The notes: a model not told the origin generated them from the sequence alone. A stretch of DNA of 5,732 nt from Candidatus Caldipriscus sp. T1.2 (GCA_000980735.1 LBFQ01000058.1:7739-13470); one strand, 5' to 3'; positions 1 to 5,481 are shown, counted from the stretch's first letter. Made by a program: numbers and translations.

Positions 1-1299
1 GGGGATATATCCGGGAAGTTTAACTTCGGAAGCACTTTAAGGGGTCTTTCCTTTTCTTATATTGGTAACATTTCGGATAACATATATCTGAACGATTACA
101 GGGGATTGTATTACAGCGCAAACATTCTGAACGGCGGATTTTCCGTAATCGGCAGATATTATTTCGGAAAGTTCTTCATAAAACCCAAACTTATTTTTTC
201 AACTTCAAATTTTAATTCCTGGGATAGCTCAAGGAAGGACCCCTTTAAACCCGAGATACAGGCAAGGAGTGTATCCTCAAGGTTTGAGGAGATAACCTTA
301 AGGAACGATCTGGAGACTTACTCTTTTTCAATGGGGAGTGAGGTGAGATTTTACAATTCAAAGTTAAGGAAGGATAGTCTGGAAAGGGAAGGGTATGGGT
401 ATTTTTGGGGGAATTACTTAAAGTATAGGTTTGAGAATAGAAATGTCCTTTCGGAGTTCGGTTTTAGGTTGGATAAGTTTGGGAGTTTGGGATTTAGATT
501 TTCCCCCTCGGGATTCTTCAAGTATTACCTTAATTCATCAAATGCCATAAAACTTCAAGGGGGAATTTACAGGCAGTTCATCACCTCCCTATACGCCTTT
601 CCCCCCCAATATTTCTTCTATACGCCCGTCAAAAGAAACGAGATACTGTCATACCAATTGATCGTCGGAGGAGAGAGGGTATTTCCTTGGGGTATATCGG
701 AGATAAACTTCTTTGAGAAATATTATCCGAAGTTCGTTTATATTGATGGGAATTTGGAAGAGAGGGTTGGGGTTATGAACTCCGTCGGTTTTGACTTTTG
801 GGTTAGGAAGGAAAGCAAGGTACCCGTTCCCTTAACGGCGGACCTATCTTACACGTTTATGCTCTCAAGAATAAAACTATCCGACACATCTGAATTCCTT
901 CCCACACCTTGGGATGTAAATCACACCGTAAACGGCACCTTCTCCTTCCACCTAATAAGGGAAGAATACGATGTAATCTTGGGGATAGCCATTTCTTATC
1001 TCGTGGGAAGGCCGTATAGGGGGTACTTGAGCCATTATAGGACGCCTTTTTACGGTGAAGTATATATTCAGGATACCACGAACAGGTTAAAGCTTCCCCC
1101 TTACTCAAGGTTTGACGTATTTATGAGGGCGCCCGTCCCTATAAAATTCGGAAAGGCAAAGTTTGACATATCTTATTCCGTGATAAACCTCTTCCCAAAT
1201 AAGGGTGTAACATTTGACCCAACCAACCCGGATGCGGATTTCGCCAACCTAACCGCGGCATATCCTATATCTTCAATAGCTCTTAGGGCAGTATTCTGA
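1..1299 (+). CDS. TonB-dependent receptor-like outer-membrane beta-barrel protein, C-terminal part (5' truncated)
   Basis: The reading frame is open from base 1, so the gene begins outside the window; the TTG at 106 is not a convincing start. The 432 residues visible are alternating polar/aromatic strands typical of an outer-membrane barrel. Near the C-terminus are receptor-like segments: TPWDVNHTVNGTFSF (a 'DqrHtln'-type strand), then SRFDVFMRAP, then a strand containing VINLFPN, and the chain ends in RAVF. A terminal aromatic residue is the usual signal for insertion by the BAM complex. The plug domain and any TonB box would lie upstream and are not seen. The protein probably sits in the outer membrane and imports a ligand (siderophore, vitamin, sugar or peptide), but nothing here identifies the ligand. 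Its stop TGA shares its A with the ATG of the next gene, suggesting one transcript. A non-TonB barrel of similar build is possible. The barrel assignment is firm; the exact family is less so. Confidence 0.75.
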   Translation, partial: GDISGKFNFGSTLRGLSFSYIGNISDNIYLNDYRGLYYSANILNGGFSVIGRYYFGKFFIKPKLIFSTSNFNSWDSSRKDPFKPEIQARSVSSRFEEITLRNDLETYSFSMGSEVRFYNSKLRKDSLEREGYGYFWGNYLKYRFENRNVLSEFGFRLDKFGSLGFRFSPSGFFKYYLNSSNAIKLQGGIYRQFITSLYAFPPQYFFYTPVKRNEILSYQLIVGGERVFPWGISEINFFEKYYPKFVYIDGNLEERVGVMNSVGFDFWVRKESKVPVPLTADLSYTFMLSRIKLSDTSEFLPTPWDVNHTVNGTFSFHLIREEYDVILGIAISYLVGRPYRGYLSHYRTPFYGEVYIQDTTNRLKLPPYSRFDVFMRAPVPIKFGKAKFDISYSVINLFPNKGVTFDPTNPDADFANLTAAYPISSIALRAVF

Positions 1300-1892
1300 T
1301 GTTCGTTATAGATGCCCTAAATTATGCGTTTTCTCTGGGAGCCATAACAATTGAAGATGCGGTGGAGATGGTGAAAAAGGCGGTTAGGATCCTTGAGAGG
1401 GCGGGAAAGGAGTTCATTTTCGTTTTTGACGGCAAAAGCGATAAGTATTCAAGTGGGAAGAGGGTGGTTTGGGTGGGATTTGAGAGAAAAGCGGACGATT
1501 GGATAATAAATTTTGTTTCAAAAAATCCTGAAAAGAGAATTGTGGTGATCACGAGGGACAAGGAGTTGGCGGAAAAGGTTAAATGGATAAGTAAAAACGT
1601 CATAGTTTGGGATACGGAGGAATTTGATAGGTATTTAAGGGGATTGGAGGGCGAAAGGGAGACAAAGATCTATCAGAAATTTGAGGTGGAAACATCTAAG
1701 GAAGGGAAGGAAATGTTGGAAAATTTCAACGAGGAGGAATTTTCAGGGGCTTTTCAGGTAAAATTTGAGGAGAGGGTGGAAAGGGGAAAACTTAAGAAGA
1801 AAGAAGAAATTTACCCACCTACGGATATGGATTTTGAGGAGTTTTCCCGTAAGTTTGAGGAGATATTAAGGAGGCTCGGAAAGGGGTTATAA
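1299..1892 (+). CDS. NYN/PIN-like domain protein (YacP-like), putative RNase
   Basis: This 197-residue protein has an N-terminal NYN fold of about 110 residues. The acidic positions expected of PIN/NYN nucleases are visible: D5 and N8 in FVIDALNYAF, D44 in FVFDG, D66-D67 in KADDWI, and D87 in VVITRDKELA. Family knowledge says these residues cluster to bind a metal ion and cut RNA; the substrate here is unknown. Residues ~115-197 form a charged, Glu/Lys-rich tail, probably helical (it includes FEEFSRKFEEILRRLGKGL), with no recognised domain. The ATG overlaps the receptor stop by one base (TGATG) and an AGGG lies about 10 bases upstream, so this start is well supported and the gene is probably cotranscribed with the receptor. 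The TAA stop overlaps the trmD stop on the opposite strand. Context gives no functional clue, since an outer-membrane receptor is not an obvious partner. The fold call is fairly sure; activity is inferred. Confidence 0.75.
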   Translation: MFVIDALNYAFSLGAITIEDAVEMVKKAVRILERAGKEFIFVFDGKSDKYSSGKRVVWVGFERKADDWIINFVSKNPEKRIVVITRDKELAEKVKWISKNVIVWDTEEFDRYLRGLEGERETKIYQKFEVETSKEGKEMLENFNEEEFSGAFQVKFEERVERGKLKKKEEIYPPTDMDFEEFSRKFEEILRRLGKGL

Positions 1893-2633
1893 ATCTCCAA
1901 ATTTTTCGCAAATTTCCTTAACTATTTTCTTCAGAATTTTCCTGTCGCTTTCGTCAAATTTGGCCTTTTCAAGGAGATCAGGCCTAAAAAGTAAGGTCCT
2001 TTTTATCGCCTGCTCCTTCCTCCAAAGGGCTACGAGATTGTGGTTTCCACTTAAAAGTACTTTGGGAACTTCTTTTCCCTCAAAGTCGTAAGGTCTGGTG
2101 TATAGGGGGGGTTCGAGGAGGTTATGGTAAAGGGAATCCGTCTCGGCGGATGATTTATGGGTTAAAACCCCCTCAATAAGCCTTGCGACCGCATCCAAAA
2201 CAACTAAACTCGCGAGTTCACCTGAAGATACCACAAAATCCCCTATGGAAATTTCAACATCAACGTAATCGTATATCCTGCTGTCTATCCCTTTATAGTG
2301 CCCACCAACGAATATAATCTCTTCCAACTTTGAAATTTCAATAATATCCTTCTGTTCAAGTCTTTTTCCAGCAGGAGAAAGTAAAAATACGGGGGCGGAT
2401 TTAAGCCAATCCTTCGCATCCCTTATAGCGGAAACCATAAAATCCACCCTCAATAGCATCCCTTCGCCACCACCGTACAGGTAATCCTCCACATCTTTTG
2501 GACCCTCTGCATAATCTATCGGCGAAAAAAACCTAATCTCCAACTTCCCAAGCTCTATAGCCTTCCTCAAGGGTGCATATTTTAGGGGACTTTCAAAGTA
2601 TTTGGGAAAAAGGCAAACTATCCCTACCTTCAA
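1887..2633 (-). CDS. trmD: tRNA (guanine-N1)-methyltransferase TrmD
   Basis: TrmD methylates N1 of G37 next to the anticodon of tRNAs reading CNN and some other codons, using S-adenosylmethionine; this prevents +1 frameshifting. The 248 residues match the family from end to end: GIVCLFP at the N-terminus, YGGGEGML (53-60), LSPAGKRL (85-92), the trefoil-knot segment FVGGHYKGID (108-117) and SIGDFVVSSGEL (129-140), YTRP (178-181), and VLLSGNH (192-198). The proposed catalytic aspartate (E. coli D169) is D166 and the conserved arginine (R154) is R151. Two oddities in the knot are K114 where E. coli has E116, and S137 where it has G140. The start is TTG at 2633-2631, which overlaps the prfB stop (TTGA), implying translational coupling; an AGGG lies directly before it, closer than a standard Shine-Dalgarno. 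It is not in the usual rpsP-rimM-trmD-rplS cluster within this window. Confidence 0.96.
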   Translation of the reverse strand: MKVGIVCLFPKYFESPLKYAPLRKAIELGKLEIRFFSPIDYAEGPKDVEDYLYGGGEGMLLRVDFMVSAIRDAKDWLKSAPVFLLSPAGKRLEQKDIIEISKLEEIIFVGGHYKGIDSRIYDYVDVEISIGDFVVSSGELASLVVLDAVARLIEGVLTHKSSAETDSLYHNLLEPPLYTRPYDFEGKEVPKVLLSGNHNLVALWRKEQAIKRTLLFRPDLLEKAKFDESDRKILKKIVKEICEKFGDL

Positions 2634-3716
2634 CCCTTTTTCTTTAAATAAACGAGGTAAGCCTTTATAAACTCATCAAGATCCCCCTCCAAGACCCCCT
2701 CCGCGTTTGACGTCTCATAACCCGTCCTATGGTCCTTCACGAGCTTATAAGGATATAAGACATAAGACCTGATTTGGTGTCCCCATTCTATTGAGGTTTT
2801 TGGCCCCACTATTTTTTCAAGCTCCTCTTCCCTTTGCCTCCTGTAGTATTCGTAGATCCTTGCCCTTAAGATCTTAAGGGCATTCTCCTTATTTTGATGT
2901 TGTGACCTCTCGCTCTGCATAACCACTGTTATGCCCGTAGGTATATGCCTCACCCTAACCGCCGTTTCGTTCTTCTGCATATGTTGTCCCCCTGGACCCC
3001 CGGATCTAAAGGTTTCTATCTCTATCTCTTCCTCCCTAATTTCAACTTCTATCTCCGGCATTTCCGGATATACCGTTACCGCGGCAAAGGATGTGTGCCT
3101 CCTGTTGTTTGCATCAAATGGTGAAATCCTAACCAACCTATGCACCCCCTTTTCCCCCTTGAGATAACCGTAAGCGTAAGGTCCCTTTATATGTAAGGTT
3201 GAGGACTTTATACCTGCGGTTTCACCCTTCTGATAATCAAGGACCTCAACTTTAAAACCTTTTCTCTCCGCCCACCTTATGTACATTCTTAAAAGCATCT
3301 CTGCCCAGTCCTGACTCTCCGTTCCACCCGCACCGGGATGGATCTCCAAGAAGGCATTTTGAACATCCTCCTTTTCGGTAAATAATGTCCTTATTTGGAA
3401 ATCGGTGATATCTTCCTTTAACTTTTTTATCTCAATTTCAAGTTCGGACATAAGGCTCGGATCCTCCTCCGCCATCTCGTATATTTCTTTTAGGTAATTT
3501 ATCCTTTCGGAAAGATTCATATAATCGTTCAAGAGTTTTTTTAAGGCGCCGAGCTCCTTCATCTTCTCGGATGCCATAACAGGATCACTCCAAAAATCCG
3601 CCCTTGAGCTTTCCTCCTCTATCTTCCTTATCTTTTCCTTGAGCCCATCTATGTCAAAGATACCCCCTTATGGTTTCCATCTCCTCCGAGATCTTCTCCA
3701 TCTCCGAAAACAGCAT
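2630..3716 (-). CDS. prfB: Peptide chain release factor 2 (RF2), programmed +1 frameshift
   Basis: RF2 ends translation at UGA and UAA on the ribosome. The gene has two segments. ATG at 3716-3714 opens a 20-codon frame (MLFSEMEKISEEMETIRGYL) ending in TGA at 3656-3654. A +1 shift skips T3656 and continues as DIDGLKEKIRKIEEE...FWSDPV into the long frame to TGA at 2632-2630. The joined product is 361 residues, close to the ~365 usual for RF2; starting at the internal ATG at 3577 would lose 46 residues, including the conserved FWSDP segment. The codon-recognition tripeptide SPF is at 198-200 and the catalytic GGQ at 242-244, in RSGGPGGQHMQKNETAVR (M-Q where many RF2s have V-N). An in-frame TAA lies three codons before the ATG, so the gene cannot start further upstream, and no Shine-Dalgarno precedes it. 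The stop overlaps the trmD start by four bases. Confidence 0.97.
3653..3668 (-). promoter_or_regulatory. prfB programmed +1 frameshift site
   Basis: On the - strand this reads AGGGGGTATCTTTGAC. It contains the internal Shine-Dalgarno-like AGGGGG (3668-3663), a three-base spacer, the slippery CTT (3659-3657), the in-frame stop TGA (3656-3654) and the following C (3653). This is the arrangement known from E. coli prfB: low RF2 leaves the ribosome paused at UGA, and it slips from CUU to UUU, restoring the reading frame. RF2 therefore regulates its own level. The two frames on either side encode continuous RF2 sequence, which excludes a simple sequencing error. Confidence 0.97.
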
Positions 3717-3724
3717 AGCTGGGA

Positions 3725-3753
3725 ATTATAAAACCGAACGGTCTAAAATTTGT
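3725..3753 (-). promoter_or_regulatory. Probable prfB promoter, leaderless start
   Basis: A perfect -10 hexamer TATAAT lies at 3730-3725 on the - strand, and the prfB ATG follows after eight bases. Transcription starting 7-9 bases downstream of the -10 would begin at or just before that ATG, giving a leaderless or nearly leaderless mRNA; no Shine-Dalgarno is visible. With 17-bp spacing the -35 position (3753-3748) falls inside the GTCTAAA tandem array, which has no good TTGACA match at that spacing (TAGACA occurs at a 20-bp spacing). The -10 is clear; the start site and -35 are inferred. Confidence 0.6.
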
Positions 3754-3787
3754 CTAAATTTTGTCTAAATTTTGTCTAAATTTAGAC
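3741..3787. repeat. Four tandem 11-bp GTCTAAATTTT repeats ending in a palindrome
   Basis: Units start at 3741 (GTCTAAAATTT), 3752, 3763 (both GTCTAAATTTT) and 3774 (GTCTAAATTTA), at exactly 11-bp intervals, about one helical turn. The last unit runs into AGAC to form the perfect 14-bp palindrome GTCTAAATTTAGAC (3774-3787). Such phasing puts every copy on the same face of the DNA, as in cooperative operator arrays or iterons. The array covers the -35 position of the probable prfB promoter, so a bound protein would be expected to repress prfB. No known operator consensus that I recall matches. Confidence 0.85.
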
Positions 3788-3803
3788 GGAGACGTAAAAA
3801 GTT

Positions 3804-3813
3804 GTCTAAATTT
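3804..3813. repeat. Isolated GTCTAAATTT box
   Basis: A single copy in the same orientation as the tandem array, preceded by TT (TTGTCTAAATTTGG). It starts 30 bp after the last tandem unit, again close to a whole number of helical turns. It is probably a further binding half-site. Confidence 0.6.
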
Positions 3814-3843
3814 GGATCGCCCGTTTTAAAGGTTTTGTGAAAT

Positions 3844-3866
3844 AAATTTAAAAATTTAGAAATTTA
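3844..3866. repeat. Three AAATTTA units at 8-bp steps
   Basis: AAATTTA occurs at 3844, 3852 and 3860. The units look like eroded boxes: the second continues AGA (AAATTTAGA) without the final C of the full motif. This is AT-rich DNA that may bend or melt easily; whether it binds the same factor as the full boxes is unknown. Confidence 0.5.
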
Positions 3867-3876
3867 TATTGAACAA

Positions 3877-3887
3877 AAATTTAGACA
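3877..3887. repeat. Inverted-orientation AAATTTAGACA box
   Basis: A full box in the opposite orientation to the tandem array. It is one of five TTTAGAC copies in the intergenic region and is not paired with an adjacent GTCTAAA. Confidence 0.6.
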
Positions 3888-3922
3888 GCTCAAACCCTCG
3901 TCATTATTGAGATTTTTGGATG

Positions 3923-3942
3923 TGAGTCTAAATTTAGACTCA
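3923..3942. promoter_or_regulatory. Perfect 20-bp palindrome TGAGTCTAAATTTAGACTCA
   Basis: Every position pairs with its mate across the centre between 3932 and 3933. The inner 14 bp are identical to the palindrome at 3774-3787, so this is the best-developed copy of the box and probably the highest-affinity site for a dimeric regulator. With no loop it is unlikely to be an RNA hairpin terminator, and it has no T-run. Confidence 0.75.
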
Positions 3943-3976
3943 GGAAATTTGGGTTAAATTGGTTAATTTGCGAATT

Positions 3977-3990
3977 TGTCTGTTTAGACA
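3977..3990. promoter_or_regulatory. Variant palindromic box TGTCTGTTTAGACA
   Basis: TGTCT and AGACA flank a four-base centre, two bases shorter than in the other palindromes; the right half keeps TTTAGAC. It lies just upstream of the AT-rich stretch containing -10-like hexamers (for example TATGAT at 4004-4009), so it may control a rightward promoter. It is probably a weaker or altered site. Confidence 0.5.
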
Positions 3991-4062
3991 GTTTGGCGTG
4001 TGTTATGATATATATTTTATATTTTATATTTATAACTCTAAAAAACTCTAAAAGAGACAGGG

Positions 4063-4073
4063 AAATTTAGACA
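4063..4073. repeat. Rightmost AAATTTAGACA box, upstream of purS
   Basis: The last full copy of the box, followed by AC (AAATTTAGACAAC). It lies about 65 bp before the purS start codon and places the array within regulatory reach of the purS-SPFH operon as well as prfB. Confidence 0.6.
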
Positions 4074-4125
4074 ACAGGGGAAATGGAAATTTACGAAAAC
4101 TTTTTTGGTATAGCTTTTACGACGT

Positions 4126-4138
4126 TAGAATAAGCATT
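4126..4138 (+). promoter_or_regulatory. Possible purS promoter -10, leaderless start
   Basis: TAGAAT (4126-4131) matches the -10 consensus in five of six bases and lies seven bases before the GTG start of purS, the same geometry as TATAAT before prfB. No Shine-Dalgarno precedes the GTG. The -35 position (about 4103-4108, TTTTGG) is weak. Further upstream, TATGAT (4004) and TATAAC (4031) are alternative -10 candidates that would give a longer leader. Confidence 0.4.
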
Positions 4139-4381
4139 GTGGAACATAGGTTTAGGGTTATAGTTATGCCAAGAAAGGACCTTTTGGATCCTCAGGGTAG
4201 GGCGGTAAAGGGGGTAATATCCGAGATGGGAATAAAGGTTAAGGATGTTAAAGTGGGGAAGGTGATTGAGATCGTAATTGAGGAAAAGGACGAAGGGAGA
4301 GCTTGGGAGACCGTGGAAGAACTTTCAAGGAAAGTTTTCTCCAACCCTATAATAGAGGACTACAAAATAGAGAAAATATGA
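4139..4381 (+). CDS. purS: Phosphoribosylformylglycinamidine synthase subunit PurS
   Basis: PurS is the small structural subunit of the PurLQS complex, which converts FGAR to FGAM (ATP- and glutamine-dependent) in purine synthesis; it bridges PurQ and PurL. The 80 residues are full length for the family (B. subtilis PurS is about 84). Diagnostic features are FRVIVMPRKDLLDPQGRAV with the conserved LDPQG, KVKDVKVGKVIEIVIEE (VxxVRxGKxxE-type), and the C-terminal NPIIEDYKIE, the usual ending of PurS. The start is GTG at 4139: reading back in frame to the stop at 4049-4051 there is no ATG, GTG or TTG, so this is the only standard start. It overlaps the SPFH gene by four bases (ATGA). purQ and purL, its usual neighbours, do not follow, so they must be elsewhere in the genome. 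Confidence 0.93.
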   Translation: MEHRFRVIVMPRKDLLDPQGRAVKGVISEMGIKVKDVKVGKVIEIVIEEKDEGRAWETVEELSRKVFSNPIIEDYKIEKI

Positions 4382-5233
4382 ACATCAATTTTCAGGATTT
4401 GCTTTCTCCAATTCTTTCGATAATAGTTGTCCTTGCGATCCTTTACATCTTGTATAAATACGGAACCCAGGAAGTTCTGGTAGAACAACAGGGAACCATA
4501 AAAACCAAAAGGAGGATAAAGCTTTCCCCCGCTCTTATAGTCCTTATCCTCGTAGGTTTGATCTTGATGCTTATCTCTATGTCCTACAGGGTTATACCTC
4601 AGGGTTATGCCGGTATAAAGTTCAACCAAGTTTTTAGAACATACACCGTTTTGGGTGAAGGTGGAAATTTAATAATACCCTTTTTGGAGAACCTTTATCA
4701 GTACGACCTTCAGGTTAGGGAATACACCCTAAGCTCTTCCGTTAAAAGGAAAGGGGAGGGAACCCTTTGGGGTATAACTTCTGATGGTGTAAGCGTTGGG
4801 GTTGAAGCCACATTACTTTACCAAATAAACAGGGATAGCCTTATCAAGTTCCATAGGAATGTGGGAATGGATTACGAGGAGAAAGTAATACAGCCCGTCT
4901 TTAAATCCGCGATAAAATCCGTTATATCAAAATACACATCCGATGGGCTTTTATCCTTCGGCAGGACGGGTTTGGACCTTGAAATAAAGGGGATATTGAG
5001 GAACAAATTAGAGCCAATAGGGATTAATGTTTTGGATGTTTTGATAAGGGATATAAAGTTTTCTCCGGATTACGAAAAGGCGCTTGAAGAAAAGAAGTTG
5101 GCGGAGCAGGAAGCATTGAAAATGCAGCAATTGATAAAAAAGGAGAGCTTAAATGTTCAAAGGATGCTGGTTGAGGCAAAAGGGAAAGCTGAGGCTATCT
5201 CAATAGTTGCCAAGGAGATAAAGAAAAACCCCG
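4378..5233 (+). CDS. Prohibitin-like SPFH/Band 7 membrane protein (3' truncated by vector)
   Basis: The ATG at 4378 overlaps the purS stop (ATGA), implying translational coupling; a longer frame back to 4303 lies wholly inside purS and is rejected. The native DNA encodes 285 residues; the seven following codons (GVPSSNS and stop) are vector. Two hydrophobic helices are visible, about residues 9-27 (SPILSIIVVLAILYILYKY) and 50-68 (LSPALIVLILVGLILMLIS), separated by a basic loop (KTKRRIK). The SPFH domain starts at YRVIPQGYAGI (~70) and runs to about 230 (VLIRDIKFSPDYEKALEEK). It is followed by a helical coiled coil rich in A, E, K and Q, with AEAISIVAKEIKKNP at the break, as in prohibitins and HflC. 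Such proteins form ring scaffolds that organise membrane domains or control FtsH-type proteases. The basic loop suggests the SPFH part is periplasmic, by inference. Two helices rather than one is unusual. Perhaps 20-60 residues are missing. Confidence 0.88.
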
Positions 5234-5266
5234 GGGTACCGAGCTCGAATTCGTAATCATGGTCAT
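5195..5266 (-). pseudogene. lacZ: lacZ-alpha start interrupted by the insert (vector)
   Basis: On the - strand ATG at 5266-5264 opens MTMITNSSSVP from vector, then the frame passes the SmaI junction at 5234 into insert and ends at TAG (5197-5195) after 23 codons. Alpha-complementation is destroyed, as expected for a recombinant clone. Confidence 0.95.
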
Positions 5267-5283
5267 AGCTGTTTCCTGTGTGA

Positions 5284-5340
5284 AATTGTTATCCGCTCAC
5301 AATTCCACACAACATACGAGCCGGAAGCATAAAGTGTAAA
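5284..5340 (-). promoter_or_regulatory. lac promoter and operator (vector)
   Basis: The symmetrical lac operator is at 5284-5304. Reading leftward, the -35 TTTACA is at 5340-5335 and the -10 TATGTT at 5316-5311, with the characteristic 18-bp spacer. It drives the interrupted lacZ-alpha. Confidence 0.98.
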
Positions 5341-5357
5341 GCCTGGGGTGCCTAATG

Positions 5358-5373
5358 AGTGAGCTAACTCACA
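5358..5373 (-). promoter_or_regulatory. CAP (CRP) binding site of lac (vector)
   Basis: AGTGAGCTAACTCACA is the reverse complement of the lac CAP site TGTGAGTTAGCTCACT, located upstream of the lac -35 in the usual position. Confidence 0.95.
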
Positions 5374-5388
5374 TTAATTGCGTTGCGC

Positions 5389-5481
5389 TCACTGCCCGCT
5401 TTCCAGTCGGGAAACCTGTCGTGCCAGCTGCATTAATGAATCGGCCAACGCGCGGGGAGAGGCGGTTTGCGTATTGGGCGC
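5389..5481 (-). pseudogene. lacI: lacI C-terminal remnant (vector)
   Basis: The - strand encodes the last 30 residues of lac repressor (APNTQTASPRALADSL...RLESGQ) and its TGA at 5391-5389. This is the lacI tail carried by all pUC plasmids; it is not functional. Confidence 0.93.

Larger units (their letters stand above)
3717..4138. other. AT-rich divergent intergenic region between prfB and purS
   Basis: I see no credible protein or RNA gene in these 422 bases between divergent start codons. The region holds eleven GTCTAAA/TTTAGAC heptamers, fourteen AAATTT hexamers, two perfect palindromes, an 11-bp-phased tandem array, a run of three AAATTTA units at 8-bp steps, an A/T-only stretch near 4008-4034, and probable promoters at both edges. 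The only small frame noticed is 16 codons at 4083-4133. The likely role is two-way regulation of prfB-trmD and purS-SPFH; a replication-origin role cannot be excluded from sequence alone. Confidence 0.8.

Noticed and set aside
2931..3167. 78-codon frame on the + strand inside prfB
   Set aside because: It is antisense to the conserved SPF-GGQ region of RF2 and is explained by codon bias; likewise the frames at 857-1108 (-), 1322-1603 (-) and 4360-4629 (-).
3654..3656. In-frame TGA making prfB a pseudogene
   Set aside because: The stop sits exactly in the known RF2 recoding signal and the +1 frame resumes conserved RF2 sequence.
3923..3942. Intrinsic terminator at the 20-bp palindrome
   Set aside because: It has no loop, an AT-rich core and no following T-run, and it lies between divergent promoters where no transcript is expected to end.
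3741..3990. CRISPR array
   Set aside because: Repeat units are only 7-14 bp, spacers are absent or irregular, and orientation alternates; no cas gene is present.
3980..3991. LexA box (CTGT...ACAG)
   Set aside because: CTGTTTAGACAG has four bases between CTGT and ACAG, whereas the gamma-proteobacterial LexA box needs eight; it is better explained as a variant of the local GTCTAAA palindrome.
4303..4377. Extended start for the SPFH protein at 4303
   Set aside because: These bases encode the end of PurS in another frame; the extra residues resemble no SPFH protein, while ATG at 4378 gives a clean membrane-helix start with an ATGA overlap.
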